From: Symsagittifera roscoffensis
Lineage: Eukaryota > Xenacoelomorpha > Acoela > Convolutidae
Direction of reading: 5' to 3'
Assembly (NCBI RefSeq): GCF_963678635.1
Contig: NC_087068.1
Span: forward strand, 36,093,436-36,157,435
DNA: 64,000 nt
Shown here piece by piece: positions 12,301 to 22,600 of the stretch. The translations under genes were made by a program, and so were the position numbers. The number at the start of each line of letters is the position of its first letter. Positions within the stretch are counted from its first letter, which is position 1. The notes beneath the pieces were generated by a model. It was not told the origin of the DNA. It did no database searches and saw nothing but the letters and a program-made list of their open reading frames with translations.

Positions 12301-15300
12301 GTCTCATTTTAAAAATCAAAACACGCCCATTATTTATGTTTCTTTTGCTCATCAATTGATCCCAAAGGATTCTAAGTGCATCAACTGATAACTCCTAATT
12401 TCGGAGGTTTGTTCAAGATGCATTGTTGCCGTTTGTTTTCAACCATTTCAGCTTGAATTGATCGAAATCAAGACAAAATTGCTTGCTTTTGTTGGTATAG
12501 AAATCGCGAATAGTCATTAGTTTATTGTTTTTCAAGTGCATCTAGGCACAACGTTCGAATCTCCTGGTTTCTCTTTGTCATTAATAATTTTATCATTTTA
12601 TTCACTAATGAGTTTGAAATCATAATTTGCTTCTATAAAAATTTGATGAAGTCTTTTGTTGATTCAATCTCATCTAAATGCATTATTTTCAAATCTTCTT
12701 CTTGCAAAAACATTTTTTCTGATAATTGAGAAGTTGTATCAAAAAGTCGAGTTTCCAATTAATTTTTGGAGTCTACTTCTAGGGAAGAATTGTTGATCCT
12801 TCTTTCGTTTTGATCTCGTTATCAATATTGATGATAATCTTGAACTTCTACTTCTACCAACTAATTTTAAAAAACAAAGTGTTTTGTTGTTTTTTAGCAT
12901 TGTACTGTCCTCCCACTCATACCCCAATAATACCATGGAAACTGAAATTGTGCTAAAAAGTGACCAAGCTTTAAAACAAACACGTTTTCACTTTTGAAGG
13001 GACATTTTCAGTTAGTTTCTCTGATCTGAAATACAAAACGCCGTAGCCATACCAAAAAACTAATTAAGCTAATTTTAGATTGTTGGACCAGAAAACCGAC
13101 CAAAAGAACCTACTTACCAGATGCCCATTGTATAACCGAATTCTATAAAATACAACTTAACCTACACGCTTACCATTTCATAACAGAGGGTTCCGAGCAG
13201 GGGCGGAGGATTTAGGGGGGGGGGGGGCGGACGCCCCCATCCTCAGGGATTCGACCCCCTGCCGACCCAAAGGGTCCCCCCTTTGGTACTTTTTAAGAAA
13301 TCCATTTTTGGCCGGCCGACCTTAAAATTTTTCTAAAGGCGCCTTCGGTGCCAATATATACTAACTTTGAGGGGAAGCGCGCGCTAAAAAAACGCAATTT
13401 TTTTGTCAAAGTTTTTCAAAAAGTGCCCAAAAACGTTTTTTTTGACTTTTTTGCTTTGTGCTTTGGGAGAGCTCGAAATTTTTTTAATGAAAATCCGCCC
13501 CCCCTCGAGAAAATCCTAGATCCGCCCACTAACCAGAGGTCTTTTAAACATGAGAAATAATAAAATTAAGTAATTGATTAGAGTGTATTTGAACAAGAGG
13601 AAAAAATCAAAATTTTGCAATGTTTAAGCACTGGGTTAGAAGCCAGAAAAAGGCAAAAAAAATTGGTTCTATGTAGTTAATAATCATAATAATAATAAAT
13701 TGTTTCCAAACGATATCTAGTTACAAGGTTATTTATAAAAATTTATAAATACAAATTAGAATCGTTCGGGAGAACACCATTAAGCCAACAAGGCCCGTGT
13801 CTCATTAAGCGGAGAACAAAAAAAAGTACTAAAATTCTTTAATCCAATGCAATGGATTTTCTACCGGTAACCATTTTTTAAACGTGAAACCTCTTTATTC
13901 GCACCCACCTTTTTTAATTTTTTAATTAAATTAGTTTTCTCAGGTAGTCTTTTCTACCCATAACTTAGAAACCAACAGACACAAGTTCTACTTATTGATC
14001 AAAAAAAGTCTCAAAGCATGCCCAGTAAAATCGTATTTCCTAGAATGTAATTATCCAAAAATTTATGATTAAAACTATTTACTTGAAACCGAGAAGCCCC
14101 TTTCAAAAAATTGACCCAGGTGGGAAAAAAATTTATTACGAAGTTGAACGTTTTTCTAATTTTAGGTGTAATCGACCCTCTGTTGAGTTTATTTCTGTTT
14201 ATAGCTAACATTTGATTTGTTTTTCGCTTTGAAAAAATATCATGTTCAATTCTTGCTCAGATATAAAAATATCTCAAGGTTCAACTTGGCACTCTTTTCG
14301 AATAATTTTTCCGGTTAATTTCAGAACTTCGTAAGCAAACAATTCTTTTACGGTATATATTTTATTATCATGCATTATTTCAGTGATTGAATCCATCCTG
14401 TGTTTATTAAAAAATATTCTGATTAGCCTTCTGATTTTCATTTCCAGTTCCAACAGTTTGGTTTTGTCGGTATTTGCATAAACTAAAACTCCATATTGGA
14501 TGATTGGTTGCACGTAACTTTTATACGCAAATATTAATTGCTGTCCAGTTTGAAACTTTCTCAATTGAAAAAACACTCCACAGAATTGCAAAGTTTTGTT
14601 CTTTACCTTATCAATATGCTGATGAAAATTCAATTTACAGTCAAGGAGAATTCCAAGATATTTAAAACATTCAACATCCTCTATTTGGGTGTCATTTAAA
14701 AAATAATTTACTGGTCGTTCTTCAGTTTTCGTGCTCCGACAGTATCTCATGGTCTTGGTTTTTTTGACATTCAGTGTCAGTTTGTTCTTGTCTAACCAAT
14801 CATTTACTTCAAGCAAAGCTTATCTATGTGCAAAAGCAATACAGTCTTTGTCGTTTGTAGATTTCAGAACAGTGTCATCAGCATAAAAAAGTACCCTTGT
14901 GTTTTTGTGGCTATTTGTAGATCGTTTATGTATAATATGAACAAAAGTGGGCCAAGGATAGATCCTTGAGGTACACCAAACGATTATAGTTTAAGTTCGG
15001 TCTTGAAAGAGTTAGTTTCAATGTACTGATAGCGATTGTCAAGGTAAGATTCCAATAGATTTAAGACAGGCCCTCTGAATCCCATTTGTTCCAATTTTAT
15101 TAACAGACTAGAGTGATCAACTGTGTCAAGAGCCTTTGTTAGGTCTAAAAACTTATTCTGAACAGTTAGTTTTTTGTTCGATAGCGATGTTGAAACTTCT
15201 TCCAACAATGTAAGGATGGCGTCAACGGTGCTTCTATTTGATCTGAAGCCAAACTGAGTGTTTCGGATGATATTAAACTTGTCTACATATGATTGGGCTC

Positions 15301-18300
15301 GTTTAAAAGTTATACGCTCAAAATTTTTTTCCAGAACTGGATGAAGCGAAATTGGTCTATAGTCTGAGGGGTCATCGATGTCTCCCTCCTTAAAAATTGG
15401 AACAATTTTTGCAATTTTTAAACAATTTGGATAGATTCCTGAGGTTAGGCAGTCATTAAAAATTTCAGTTAAAGGGCCTGATAGTATAGTTTTTAAATGC
15501 TTGACGAGAACAGTGTTGATATCATAGCAATCTGTACTATATTTATTTTTTAAACTTTCGATGACTTCAATGACTTCAATTAAATCAATTTTTTTCAAAA
15601 ACAACGATTGCTGCTGACGTATAACATTATTTTCCATGCAGTTTGGTTTGCTCTGTGTGAGTCTGGCGCCAATATTTGCGAAGTATTCGTTAAAATGCTC
15701 AGCGTCCCCGTTAGATAGATTTAAAGATTTAGATTTTTTCCCTTTACCACTCATTTCCTTAAAAGTTTCGAAAAAAGTTTTCGTTTTACAATTAGGCTCA
15801 AGCATTAGTTTATTTTGATAGTATTTTCGTTTTTTACGGATGATTAGGTTTTTGACAATTTTATTTTGGGAACTATACTTATTCCGGGCATCCGTTGTTT
15901 TAATATACAAAAACTCCTGTCGTAACCGTCGCTTTTTTGCTGCTGCATTTTTTACTTCATTGTCAATCCATGGATGTGGATGTCTTTCTGATTGTACTAG
16001 TAAACGCTTTGGAAAAAAGTATCAACTGCCTTCATAAGGATCGAATTTATTTTTTCTAAAATCCTAGAAGACATTTGAGGGTCTTCGGGATTCCATAACT
16101 GCATACATTTGCCAATCTCATGTTGCAAATAAAAGTTATAACAGTTATTGCCCCTCTTGTAAGTTTCAACTCATTAAAATATTTACAAAAAATTAATACG
16201 CGTTCACAGTGTAAACACTTTTGCATCTTTATTTATTTGTACATAACTAAAAATATATATATGCAGGGCTGAGTCCAAAGCTAACAAAACATTGATGCAC
16301 AGTTTCATGAATACTTACGAAAGAAAGCACAGCAATTGTTTTAAAGTTCTATGCAAAAACTAGAGGGGCTGTGATGTTTTTGCCACTAGGCTGGAGGGGC
16401 TTTGATGGGAAAGACCCCAAAATTTTGAAAACAAGCAAGAGATTGAACTGTATCATATAAAAAACTGCTATTTTGTGATAATTTCCTTCTTCAAAGTCAA
16501 GTTTTTGGGTGCCAAACTGACACATCTTTACCTATTTGGATAGTTACATTAGTGTTTATAAATTTGGTCTGTGGGTTTCTATTTCATCTTCTATCCTTCT
16601 TTTTCAATTTCTTCAACTTACTACTGTTCTTTTTGAATTTTTTCAATATACTACTTTTCGCCTTATTCATTTTGTTAATTTTTTTTCTCGTGTCGTATGT
16701 CGTCTGGTCTTTGAACTCCGATGCTTACTTTTGTTAGTTGTTGTGGTGGAAGTTGTAGACAGGACAATCGGGAGATCCGCGTAAGTTGCCAGCCAAAAAT
16801 GCGAAAAGCACGATAAGAATGAATTTTAATAACTTCCTGTTTACGAACATAAAATCACGTGAAAAATTTTTTGTAAGCCATGAAAGTCAAACTAGAAGTC
16901 TCAGCTAATACATTTTGTTTTCAATCACCAAACAAAGGAAAAATTTTTGTTTCAAAAATTGGAAACGCGTTGTAGAATTATTATTAGAATAAATTGGAAA
17001 AAAACTCAGGAGAACTATTTTACTTCCAAGTTTTAATATTTTACGCGTCATGCCAAAATTTTCCAGAAGGTTTTTAAAAGCTAGAAAATCTATCAAAAAA
17101 TTAGCCGGTCTTAGAAGAATTTATGAGGCCAGCTAATTGCGCAAAAAATGGAAGTCATTCATAGATTAAGTTTTTTCTCTTTTGGTTTTCAAAATTTCTA
17201 AATGACCAAGTGTAAATTGTAGCCACAGTCCGCATATCTGTGAGGCACATTGCGGCGACAGAATTTGATGATTTGCATGTTGCGGTTATTCTAGGAGCTT
17301 CCTTCTGAAGATCCTGCGCCTGTCCAAGTATGACATGAAAGTACAGGAGCTGCTGGAGTCCAATTACCTGCCCTTCAAGAATAAACACGAAGTGAGGAGG
17401 GTGATGATGCGGGTGCTGTGTTTCCTAGTGAAGGAGCAGTTCCTCCTCACCGGCACTGAAATTGCTCAGGACAGCGATGACATGCAGTATTACACTATCG
17501 TGAAAAAGGGTTCGCTTTAGATATAAAATTGTTCATTTTATGAAACAGACGTTTGCGCACAGTGAAGTTTTTATTTAAAAATTTGCAGATTAATTCAGGA
17601 AGAGTCTGAAATTAGATATACATTTACGGGACTCAGAATTTGCAACTTTAAGTTTTCATTCGTTTTTGCCTCCTCTCTGCTTGAAATTTGTCTTGAATTT
17701 TGACATAGATTGAATGAGAGTTTTTAAAGGGAATTAAAACTTACTTTTAATCCGGAAAACAAGTTTTCGGAGCTCCGCTTAGAGCTTCCGTGTCAATAAA
17801 AATGTTTCGAAATTTTCTTTGTTAAATTTTTTTGAAGAAAACTGTGGTCGATTATGATTAATTTCCTATAAAATTTACTTATTCCATCAAAAATTTTCGT
17901 CCAATACGCAAAAAATAGGCTCACTTTTGAAAAATGTTTTCTGTTTACTTGTTTTAAATAATATGACCAGAACTTTCTATTTACATGCACTGCAAACGGC
18001 CATAACTTTGGTTGTTTTTTGCATTTTAGGTGAAATCATCAGCATGCGGAGTGAGGAGCCGGTTGATGAGCTTCTGATGGAGGCCAAATACAAAGTGACC
18101 AGCACCTGTCTCATATTCCTCATCGACATCAAGGCAAGCAAGCAACAACACAGCCATAGAAAAAACAACACAATTTATTTATGCACCCAACACTAAGGTT
18201 TTTTGGCTGCACCGCTGGATATATTTTTTTCAAAATTGGTCAAAAAGGAGAAAACACAGCATAGCGTTCATAACTCCTCCAATGAGATGGAAAAAATCAT

Positions 18301-19309
18301 CACGATTTTCAATTATTCAATTGACCCGTTTGACTTAGAAGCAAGTTTTGTTTTGAAGGAATTGGACGAGCACCTGAATGACTACGTGGAGAGAGCGACA
18401 GGATCTATGGCCAGAAGTGTGTCCATAAGTGGATCTGACAGCCAATCAGGTGCCTCCAAAAAAGAGGGAGATGAGGCAACCAATCAGAGCGGAGAGAACA
18501 ACGAAGAACCAGAGATCATCATAGAGACTGAAGAACCACCTCAGGTAAAATAAAATCTTTGTTGCAGGAAGATTGCTAAGCTGCTGAGTATAACTTAGTA
18601 TTCAGGTCGCTGTTCTTTCTCGACACCATTTTTTTATTCTAAAACTTTGTTCTCAAATGTGAATCTACAGCAAACGCGATAATACCTAACTCAAAACCTT
18701 CGCCACATTATTTAGGGTTTTAAAAAGTGTTCAAGGTAAAAAAAAATTTTCATAATGATTTTCTCAACCTAATGGGATCTCAAAACAAGTGTTTTCAGTC
18801 CATTCTGAATTAATATTACCCAACTTCAGACCACTGATCAACAAGTAGAAGCCTCTGAGAACCAACAGGCCACGGGAGAAACAGCAGAGCCGGGAACTGA
18901 GGGACAAGGTGACGAAAGCAAAGAAGTGGAGGTCACAGCTGAGGTTCACGAGGACGGAGACGCCGCCACACCACCCGAGCAGCCGAGAAGACGCCGTCGT
19001 CGAAGACGTCGGGTCTCGAGAGACGAGAACGGTCAGAACCAAGCGGAAAACGAGGACGGAGATTATGCGAGAGACGATCCTCAGGTGGTGACACCCGGGG
19101 AGACTCAGGTTACTCCGGAACAACAGGAGGCTCCGAGACGAAGACGACGTCGGAAGAGACGAAGACCTACAGGTGAGGGGGATCAGCAGGACGAGAATGA
19201 GGAGCAGGAGGGAAACAACGAAGACGAGAACAATGAAGGAGAAGGAGGGAGCCGGCGACAGACTTACGGGAGAGAGGGATCGGAACGGAACACGGAGACG
19301 AGGGTGTAA
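344..19309 (+). CDS. Cation channel, K+-type pore with CNBD-like domain (3' part of gene)
   Basis: Coding exons: 344-403, 739-909, 1185-1318, 11461-11618, 17295-17509, 18030-18133, 18359-18544 and 18830-19309. Phases agree at every junction and give 501 residues plus a stop. The first exons encode a pore helix (YITTFYFVITVTTSAG), then the filter TSAGFGD and an S6 helix (WVMAVMGKVHAAYMMGIIASLYSF). TSAGFGD matches the T-x-x-G-[YF]-G-D filter of K+ channels, with Phe in place of Tyr as in ERG channels. A charged linker follows, then a domain like the cyclic-nucleotide-binding roll (YYTIVKKGEII, then YKVTSTCLIFLIDIKELDEHL). The FGE and conserved Arg of the phosphate-binding cassette are not visible, so ligand binding is doubtful. 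The tail is acidic with two Arg clusters. The intron after 18133 uses a GC donor. S1-S5 and the start codon lie upstream of the window or were not recognised in 1-343. Inferred role: plasma-membrane cation, probably K+, channel of the CNG/EAG/HCN superfamily. Confidence 0.75.
1386..10840. repeat. 42-bp satellite array, about 222 copies, inside a channel intron
   Basis: The unit is 42 bp and contains GCGGTTTTTTAGATAAACCG followed by CTCAAAACCG and TTCAAATCTT. Copies are near identical from about 1390 to 10720 and differ mainly at recurring sites: CTC/TTC, CCG/CTG and CAAATC/CATATC. Each unit holds an inverted repeat, GCGGTTT paired with AAACCGC around a short AT loop. The length is a multiple of three and one frame lacks stops, giving the 14-residue repeat LRGFLDKPLKTVQI over two long frames (to 5650 and to 10643). 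These are broken by one extra A near 5609 and one missing C near 10617. No start codon, composition or splice signal suggests a protein. The array lies between the channel exons ending at 1318 and starting at 11461. The last 120 bp (10720-10840) are degenerate and partly inverted. Confidence 0.97.
10862..10874. repeat. Poly-G tract (13 G)
   Basis: An uninterrupted G run just right of the satellite. Similar runs occur at 13215-13227 and 21648-21666. Confidence 0.9.
10875..11460 (+). other. Rest of channel intron, right of the satellite
   Basis: AT-rich with no recognisable gene. It holds an imperfect duplication of a segment around TGTTTCCAACGGTCTG (about 11370 and 11419) just before the acceptor cag at 11458-11460. 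Confidence 0.5.
11619..13190 (+). other. Channel intron sequence without a gene
   Basis: AT-rich, with no exon, RNA gene or known element that I can support. Confidence 0.5.
13190..13560. repeat. Dispersed repeat, family A
   Basis: Begins with a G-rich stretch (GGGGCGGA followed by 13 G). It includes GGCGCCTTCGGTGCCAATAT at about 13338-13357. The reverse complement of this part is closely matched near 39345-39370, so this copy and the one at 39105-39440 are in opposite orientation. Other members are at 32030-32265 and possibly 51090-51390 and 36730-36900. It has no coding capacity, and looks like a short non-autonomous element of unknown class. Confidence 0.6.
13561..14229 (+). other. Channel intron sequence without a gene
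   Basis: AT-rich. It may include the 3' untranslated end of the adjoining minus-strand retroelement, but no poly(A) or target-site duplication could be fixed. Confidence 0.35.
14230..16080 (-). mobile_element. Truncated, inactivated non-LTR (LINE) retrotransposon
   Basis: Read on the - strand, 16000-14984 encodes a linker (WIDNEVKNAAAKKRR) and the reverse transcriptase N-terminal half, with RPISL, the block NTQFGFRSNRSTVDAI and LDLTKALDTVDHSSLL. The motif GVPQGSILGPLLFILYINDL follows at about 14975-14915. The catalytic YADDT box at about 14871-14885 is in another frame. 14816-14274 encodes the thumb/C-terminal part (WLDKNKLTLNVKKTKTM, then FKYLGILLD). At least one frameshift and several stops break the frame, so it is a dead copy. 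The block order and GVPQGS/YADD motifs are those of Jockey/CR1-like LINEs. No endonuclease domain is visible, so it is 5' truncated. It sits antisense in the channel intron. Confidence 0.85.
16081..17294 (+). other. Channel intron sequence without a gene
   Basis: AT-rich, with a pyrimidine-rich stretch around 16580-16700. The acceptor ctag is at 17291-17294. No other feature seen. Confidence 0.5.
18134..18358 (+). other. GC-AG intron in the channel gene
   Basis: The only consistent model joins ATC AAG at 18133 to GAA TTG GAC at 18359 in phase 0, restoring a continuous CNBD-like helix (IDIK-ELDEHLNDYVE). The donor is AAG|GCAAGC and the acceptor is TTTGAAG. GC donors are a known minor class. 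Confidence 0.55.
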
Positions 19310-19622
19310 CCACTATTTCTCTTTACTAGAGATAAAATCACGCCCATCAAATATTGATGATATAATTTATGATCATAGAGATACAAATTCATGGATTGAC
19401 TTTGATTTTGGAGCTGATAATTCAAGTAAGCTGTGGCTTTTAGACTTTGCTGTTATAAATTTTTCAAAAAACGCAAATGTTAAGATGAAATGGCACTGCA
19501 TGTGCAAATTGAAAATAACAGAACTGTAATATTTATATTATTTAATCTGAGCTTTGAATTTATTTAATAATTTGACGAAAAAAAAAGATTTGCTGTTTTT
19601 TTTTTGCATTTGTGATATGTTT
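19310..19622. other. Tail-to-tail intergenic gap between channel and WD40 genes
   Basis: Only 313 bp separate the channel stop from the WD40-gene stop on the opposite strand. A minus-strand AATAAA lies at 19559-19564. No AATAAA is seen for the channel on the + strand, only weak variants such as GATAAA near 19331, so the two transcripts may overlap at their 3' ends. Confidence 0.6.
19559..19564 (-). promoter_or_regulatory. Polyadenylation signal of the WD40 gene
   Basis: AATAAA on the - strand, about 60 bp past the stop codon at 19623-19625. Confidence 0.6.
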
Positions 19623-22600
19623 TCATTCGATAGAGGCCCTTTTGCCAAATTTCCGGGCGTTAGATTGAATGCAGCGATCAAGTGTGGTAGCATCCAAAGA
19701 TTTCGCCAGCAGCTGTTTAGCTGGCTTTGGATTCAACGGCAGACCCTTGGTTGTTTTTCCTATTCTGGCGTTGCTCACTGTCATTTTCACCACTTTGAGC
19801 ATCCCTTGTCGCTGTCTCATTTTCTGGATGTCATTCTGAATAGCATTTTGTTTGGCCAATACTTCCTGAAAAAAAAAACAAGAATCAAAATCTTTGCTAC
19901 AATTAGGACAGAATGTTCCAAACTCTAATTTCGATATTTTTCTCAACACCGGTAAAAATTTAACGTTTGCAGAGTTATAGTAACAACTTAACGGCCTGAA
20001 TTTGGTTAGTGCAGGGGCCTTCATAACTTACAAATCTTCAGGTGTACAAATCTTATTCTGACCTTGAGCAGTGGGGGTTTGGGCAGATCTGGCAACTTCT
20101 CCAGTTCATGGTCCACGTGTAGATTATGGTACACATCACTACTGTCCACCATACACTCTCTCGTTTTGAAGCCACTCATGTATTTGTGCTTGTTGCTCGG
20201 CTCTTTTCCCTTATACGCTGCACCTAAAAGTGAAGTTTCTACAACATTACGAGACTGGTATCTAGTAAACTTTTTCTTGAAAAATTTATCGTAAAAACAA
20301 TTCCTACAAATTGCTACATAACCAAATTTAACTATTCACAAATTGCAAATATAACCATTCATTACATCGAATTTTTTTTGTAATACTTTGAGTTGTTTCT
20401 CGTAAGCGTTACGTCGACTTACAGACTTACGCAATATCAATTTAATGTAATCAAAACGGTTACCAGAGCGGTTGCAACACAATTTACTCTATTCCAATCT
20501 AGCCTATGCAAATTTACCGTCCCATTTTACCATACGTGTCTTAAGCCAAACTCTTTGGTAAAAATTTTCAGGGCCTATCTTCGTCTAGGCTTTATTTTAA
20601 ACAATCAAAATAGGTCTTTCCTTAACGTTTATGTACCCTTATTTGTCGTTATGGAAATATTTGGTTTTAATAAAGTGGTTATTGCCGAAAGCAGAAAAAT
20701 GACAGCAAAATGATAGGTAATGAAAAACTTTTCATGCGAAGTTTTCAATTTTAGACAAATCAACAGTCGAGAGCATTTAGTTGAATTTATGCCCGTTTTT
20801 ACTCTGTTAGATAACCCAGTTTTTATGATCGTTTAAAGTTTTCTTGATCGAGTGCAAGTTCATGCCTTTTTGTTATGATTCCAGTAGATCAAGTTAACAT
20901 CAGCACCCACCCCTCAAAACAATTCAGCAGGGAAGCTGTTATTTTGAGTAAAATTGGTTTTTTTTAGTTAGTCAAAAATTCAGATACAGCAGTGCCAAGC
21001 TTAAACTAATTTTTTGAAGAGTCTATGGGTAGGGCAGCTATATTAAGCAAAAACAAGTGCAAAAACTGCCCTGGTTGAAGTTCCACCGTTAATGATCGCT
21101 TATTCTGTAGTATCCCAGTGATCGCTATTTTCCAGCGCTGATTCATGTATAATTCAAATTTTGTTGCAAGATTTTTCAGAGCTATTCCAGTAATGATTCC
21201 GTAGAAAAACATCGCATAAACTCATTCTAGTAGCTTTCAAATGAGAGATTTAGCTGATAAGCTTTTTAGCTTGAGTTTTTTCAAGGATTGAAAGCGCAGA
21301 GGTAGCCTACATGTCTATAAATCTCAACGTTAGGGGATCGAAATCCTGTTAGAGCACTATTTTTTCTCATTTTGAAAAGTTTTTTACCGCTGTTTCATCG
21401 CTGAAAGTAAGCCAAATTAACGATATTTATTGATAAAAATTGCTATTGTGGCAAGAAACATCGATAATTCATCGACGGCGATCGCTTTTTTTCCACTTTT
21501 TTTCTCGCTAATTTTCAATGTGAGCTCAAGCCGGGTGGGCAAAAAACTTTGATAATGAAAAAAAAGTAGATGTAGCAGAAAATGTATTTGATTTAAGAGG
21601 TCAATTATTATCGAGCGACAGTTAGCAGCACGATTAATTGCTAATTTGGGGGGGGGGGGGGGGGGGAGGGTTAAAGAGCGACGCGAATCAATTAAAGTAA
21701 ATTGTTTTGCGTTGGTTGTGGGGGAAACATAACTCAGCAAATAATACAAAACTTCAAATTGGGAACTGAATACCAAATTGAAATGAATTAACTGTAAAAT
21801 AAGAGAAATCAAACGTTAGTAGCATCTAAACGACTTTTGTTTGGAATCACTCGTTGCAATTATATCTTGCAACTCAACGCGAATACTGATACCGGTACCC
21901 GCGCTGAAGTTTCATGGATAATAGTCGATTAAATTGGATTTTAATTGTCAGTCTCTACAAAATAACAAAAATAATCGATTATAATCGATTGAAAATGGAT
22001 TATAATGATATTATTTTTTTAATCAATAAAATCCCAATATAATCGATTATAATCGATTATAGTCGATTATTTTCAAAAAAATTTATCAAAAGAAAAATAA
22101 TCCATTTTAATCGATTATAATGGAATATAATCTGTTTATTCAAATCTTTTTGTTGTTTTCATTTTTTCAGAGTTTTGCTAAGCTTAAGTTAGTTTTTGTT
22201 CTCTCGCTTAATTTCTTTTTTTCCTATTTTCAATCGAGTTATGAAAAATTACAAAAATTTACCTATAGATCCCACACCAACTCCCCCACGCTTACCCGTA
22301 CTACAGTTAGATTTAGATGTCCCCTAACTAGAGAGAGAGAGGGGTACGTCGTGTTTGGGGGGATGGGGGATGGCGGTACGTGAGGGGGATGGGGGATGGG
22401 GGTACGTGATGGGGGGTACGTGGGGGATGGGGGTACGTGAAAGGGGTACGTCGTGGGTTGTGTGGGGGGTACGTATGGGGGGTACGTTGGGGAGGGAGGG
22501 TGGATACGTTGGGCGGGGGGGGGGGTGGTGGTTGACGTGAGGAGCTGGTCAAAAATGCTGTTTTTGGGCACTTTTTGGAAAATTACTACATATTGGCGGC

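Noticed and set aside
22263-22571. Proline/threonine-rich minus-strand ORF
   Set aside because: Produced by the G-rich minisatellite of the foldback element; no start context or homology.
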